A DNA stretch of 64,000 nt from assembly GCF_964355755.1 (NCBI RefSeq), contig NC_092679.1:20264932-20328931 (forward strand), given 5' to 3'. Positions within the stretch are counted from its first letter, which is position 1; every line of letters starts with the position of its first letter. This stretch comes from Antedon mediterranea. Its lineage: Eukaryota > Echinodermata > Crinoidea > Comatulida > Antedonidae. The notes beneath the pieces were generated by a model that did not search any database, was not told where the DNA came from, and saw only the letters and a list, made by a program, of their open reading frames with translations. The position numbers and the translations under genes are program-made. Shown here one piece after another: positions 60,107-64,000 of the stretch.

Positions 60107-63100
60107 ATATGGATTTATGATAAAACGAACAAGTGTGAAAAGATTATAGATGCAATAGTATATTTTAGATCTGCAAACGTATACCCAGTGTAGTTGATAC
60201 AGTATTGGTTTTATAACTAAATGCCGACGCCTGAAAACAGTTCTTAATAATTTTTGGACTTTTGTTTCTCTTTCGTGGGGACGACCCACTTTTATTTCGT
60301 TTGAAACTTTCAGTAACATATAAAATGACAAATTTATTTTTTAAAATACGGTTTAAAATATCTACAAAATAAATAAAATGTTCATTACAGTTTTTACAGT
60401 AAGAGAACTTAAAAACAAGCTTACGTATACTGTAGATATTAAGATGTATAATTAAATAATAATATTGTTAATTTTTTTTTAGCTTTATTTAGATTACAGA
60501 ACTTGATAAGAAAATGGATGTACGATAGCAACGTTTAGTATAATCTATTCATTTTTGGTTTATTACAGCAACAATATTAACATATCTTTCATTTATATTT
60601 TGTTGTTGTTTGACGCTACACAGTTCCAAACTAATCAACGCAGATCTAAAACTCATATCTATTATCAGGTAGACTCCCATGAATTTGAACAATGATTGAA
60701 TAGTAAATACCAGTACTAATACATAGTTTAAAATATCATATTCATACAACAATTTTTTTTATCTGCATTTATTTACTTTTTTATTAGAAAATAAAATGCA
60801 TTACTATTTTGTATTAGGTTACACAATTATTTACCTTTATCTTATATTACTATTAACATTAGGCTACGGAAATCTGTTTTTGTAATTGTTTCAATCCATA
60901 ATGTTTCAATTATAGTTTTTCCAAGGCAACAATTTATATAGTCCTATATTGATATAGGCCTATTTGCCTAAATTTATTTATTAATTTCATAGACTTCGTT
61001 TTCATTATTTTATTAGAATATATAATTAAATTGATAACAGAGGTACGGCTGCACTCGATACAAGTGTTTTCAACTTTCTTAATCCTTGCAAAAATACGTT
61101 TGCGCGTTTTGATGTTGAGACACCTTTATTGTCGTTATTTACTGCGCTACTCTACAAAGTACGCTCTCTCTTTATACGATGAAGGAATTAGCCTAAACGA
61201 ACCAGCAGTCAGAATCAAAACCATTCATATTATAATTTGTTTGTTTTTTTATTACTGGAATTTCCTTTTGTGAATGAAATCGATTGAAATTAACTGATGC
61301 ATAGCATTACAGTGGTAAACATTTTTTGTGTTTAAAATGGTGGCCTAAGTACAATAAATCGTGGTTACAGTACTATTTTACAGTGGATCTGATATGCCAC
61401 TATAATCCTCCTCTATCAAGTGATGTTACTAGACCTAGTTTATCTTACCATCGACGTAGGCCTATCAGTGTAATTACAATACCTCGGCGAACGTCTTAAT
61501 CATAGGCTATAGATAGGATTGTTTTGGATTCAGAGTGCTATATAATCGTGAAATAGAAAGACGATCAATAGAAAGTGGGTGAATCACAAAAGAAAACCGA
61601 AAATATCAATATGCGCGCAATGCATGTTGGGATTTATAGCGTGCCGACTTATTTTTCACATTTTAAACTGTTTAAAGTTATTGCAATATGACCATATATT
61701 ATTTATTTTTACATTAAATGTAGTTTGTGACCTTAAATTAGATATAAAAAATGTAGGGAATGGGACTTTAATAAGTTGAATTTTTATACTCTGGAATTTA
61801 CCTTTGTATGAATTGTGTACATAACACTCTCAGTGGATTATGGGTAATATCATTGTTGTGTTGAATAATGACTTCCTCGTAATCACATCGACACGTAGGC
61901 CTTGTAAAACATGGTAAGTACAACGTATTTTAAATCATATAAGCTTAGGAAATTAGAAATTAAAGTACCATCCTAAAACAAACTCTATATGATCTAGATA
62001 TCTGAGATGACATATATCCTGCTTCAAATAAGCTTCGACTAGGTTTTAGTCTATCTTTTAAACCGACGACAGTAAAAGTAGGCCTATAAATTATATTGTG
62101 CGTCTACGGATAGAATAATGTTTAGCTCAAAATGAAAAGTTTGGATGGGTATTCTAATTATAACTTTTGTATCTGCTAACCATTTAAATATTGTATCATT
62201 GCTTATTCTCTGACTATTAGTCAAGGAGCCCATGGAGATTTGTTGAGCACTACGACCATACCAACACCTCGACCTTTTGTTAGGAGTAGACGCTCAATTG
62301 TTAAGCTATCCGTTGGTACCATTTTGAAATACATAATACTGTAGTAGTGTGGCTTTACCAGCATCTACTTGTTTTTGGATGGTGACACCTGTTGTACAAT
62401 GTTGTCACAATTTTACAAATGCAGCACAGTGGATAAACATGTGAACAGCGAAATGAGAATGTTACAATTCTGTGGTTCGTCAAAATAGAGAATGCTGATT
62501 GAACCAATAAATTGAGTACTTGACTATAAGGTAGACGTGTTAATGTTTATATTTCACTTCGTGAGCATTCTTGTGTGACATGTTTTGAGACTTCTTTCCT
62601 GTCTTCCAGCAGATATAATAATAGATCTAAAAAAAGATCAAAGACATTATTCCTAATCCGGTCCATTACAAACAAAAATATCAAGACCAAAATCAAATAT
62701 CTACAGTGTATGATTACCAACTAATTCGTTACTAAAAATAAAATAGAATTCCATGGGCATGGAGGGTACGTCACTTGTAAACCGTAGTAGCGTACAGTAT
62801 GTCCCGAGCATTGTATCAGTAAAGCACTATCGTTCCAACTAAATAATAATTGTATCTAGACGTAATGTCCCCGGAACCACCGGTACGTGGCGCTGTACAC
62901 GACTAAAGCTTTAACGGGTAATGCATCCTCTCACCACCAGAATCCTTCATCAACAACAGTCATCCTCCAAGCACAGGAGGAACATAACACAAAATTATGT
63001 GCAACATCAAAGCAGTACACCAGTACATTGTAATCCCTTCACCATGCCTTTTAATATTTTTGAATTTTTTATTGATACAGTTTTTATAATTTACAGGATA

Positions 63101-63309
63101 TAGATGGATGTAAATAGTATCACATTTAAGAAGTTTCTGACAATACTCAGCGTAGCTTTACAGAAAAGATGAATATCAGAAAAAAATGAATATTTATGCA
63201 AACCATTTCCATACGCTTATATCATTCAAGTTTCAATACATCTTTGCGTACGATTGGTGACGTGAAATAATGTTCAAGCATCCTTGCAAACAAAATACGT
63301 TTAAGTGAA
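60107..63309. other. Gene-free stretch with one LINE tail
   Basis: At 60255-60330, minus strand, a Tx1-like LINE 3' end is recognisable: AATAAAAGTGGG, loop, CCCAC, then GAAAGAGAAA, with little else attached. The remainder is AT-rich with TAGGCCTA near 60955, 61456 and 62079. The last 300 bp should contain the promoter or an upstream exon of the gene at 63310. No other gene is supported. Confidence 0.5.
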
Positions 63310-63838
63310 ATGGCAAGATATGATGACAATATCATGTTTAGTACCTTGAAATCTAATTTCAGTAAATGTTATGATTTTCAATCAAACTACAAATGGTTGA
63401 GATTCTGTTTATTTGACTATCTACCTATAGGTGACCTCACTTCAAAATCAACAAGTCAGTTACTAAATTGTCTTGACAATATAGGGGTTATTGCACCTGA
63501 TGATGTTCATCTATTATCAGAAATTGCTGAGCTTTCACGTTTGAAAAAAGCAAAAGTCATTGTAAATGAGTATATGAAGGGAAGTGGTCAAAAAAAGTCG
63601 GAAAGAAAATTGTCGGAATACAGGAAACAACTGTTTGAGGCATCACGAAACGTCGACGAAAAAGATGAGTTAAGTAGAATTATTTCTCACTATGGTTTGA
63701 GTGATGACGAATTCTCAACTATTTGGGATGTTGTATTTTATCTGGAGAAACAAAAACTTTTACAAGATAGGCCAGACGAAATATCGAGGTTTTCAGATTG
63801 TCTTAATCAAACCGCAAAGAATTATCTACTTGGAATTT
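63310..63838 (+). CDS. DED-family paralogue, first exon, continues past window
   Basis: The exon starts MARYDDNIMFSTLKSNFSKC and needs no preceding kinase exon. It contains the DED-like block (NYKWLRFCLFDYLPIGDL, GVIAPDDVHLLSEIAEL) and the second helical module (SEYRKQLFEASRNVDE, IWDVVFYLEKQKLL). A GTATGT donor at 63839 leaves phase 1, the same as the DED exons at 21337-21850 and 56784-57282. Without that donor the frame runs to a stop at 63864. No microexon or later exon is visible before the end of the window. Identity to the other two copies is much lower than theirs to each other, so it is an older branch. Product inferred to be a membrane or adaptor protein of the same family. Confidence 0.72.
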
Positions 63839-64000
63839 GTATGTATTTTTCTTTGTTTTTTTAACAAGTATTCTAATACGTTAAAGTTAATTTCTAGATT
63901 AACGGTATAAACTAAAATTAGGCCTATGTATTGTGTTGAAAAACTAGATGTGTACTGTAAAGTTATATCTATGTTTTATTAAAGCCACTGAAGTACAGTT

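Noticed and set aside
61031-61273. 80-codon open frame between the two paralogues
   Set aside because: No similarity to any exon of the family and no recognisable domain.
1-64000. CRISPR array or prokaryotic operon
   Set aside because: Tandem repeats lack spacer structure, and introns, SINEs and LINEs show the DNA is animal.

Overview
The window looks like nuclear DNA of a marine deuterostome invertebrate, most likely an echinoderm. The reasons are GT-AG introns, tRNA-Glu-derived SINEs, CR1/L2-like and Tx1/L1-like LINEs, nested hAT-type elements, and a strong excess of the palindrome TAGGCCTA. The species is inferred, not shown. Cellular genes occupy a minority of the sequence. Most of it is repeats in several layers of nesting.

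Layout. 0-3.5 kb: no gene seen. 3.5-6.1 kb, minus strand: a three-exon ALKBH2-type DNA dioxygenase carrying two PC4-like ssDNA-binding domains at its N terminus, followed upstream by a 184-aa protein with a SUMO-interaction-like motif. 6.25-11.8 kb: a 60-bp tandem repeat, an orphan microexon, and nested LINE fragments. 12-20 kb: gene-poor, with SINEs and orphan exons of a receptor-like family (15.4-16.3 kb). 20.2-23.5 kb: a six-exon gene encoding an N-terminal protein kinase, a death-effector-like domain (DED), a linker, a transmembrane (TM) helix and a short C-terminal tail. 24.8-32.3 kb: a hAT-type repeat interrupted by a 5'-truncated Tx1-like LINE with a 17-bp target-site duplication (TSD). 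33.5-35.2 kb: an intronless CXC-domain gene of transposon-like character. 35.2-45.6 kb: a 53-bp minisatellite split by a 9.6-kb hAT-type composite (8-bp TSD). The composite holds a second nested copy (8-bp TSD), a ~300-bp satellite array and a second Tx1-like LINE (12-bp TSD). 46.75-53.78 kb: a giant imperfect palindrome. 53.8-55.3 kb: remains of a LINE with an RRM-like ORF1. 56.1-60.1 kb: a nine-exon paralogue reading kinase C-lobe, DED, linker, TM, CUB, MAM. 63.3 kb to the window end: a third paralogue beginning directly with the DED.

The most interesting content is this tandem family. Its exon phases and intron layout are conserved among copies. The predicted topology puts the DED (with or without a kinase) at the cytosolic N terminus and CUB plus MAM domains, or a short tail, outside the cell at the C terminus. 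A DED coupled to CUB/MAM through a membrane helix is not an architecture I know, and at least two further loci hold leftover exons, so the family is being duplicated and broken down locally. All gene models were made by eye from splice signals and reading frames; no alignment or database search was run.
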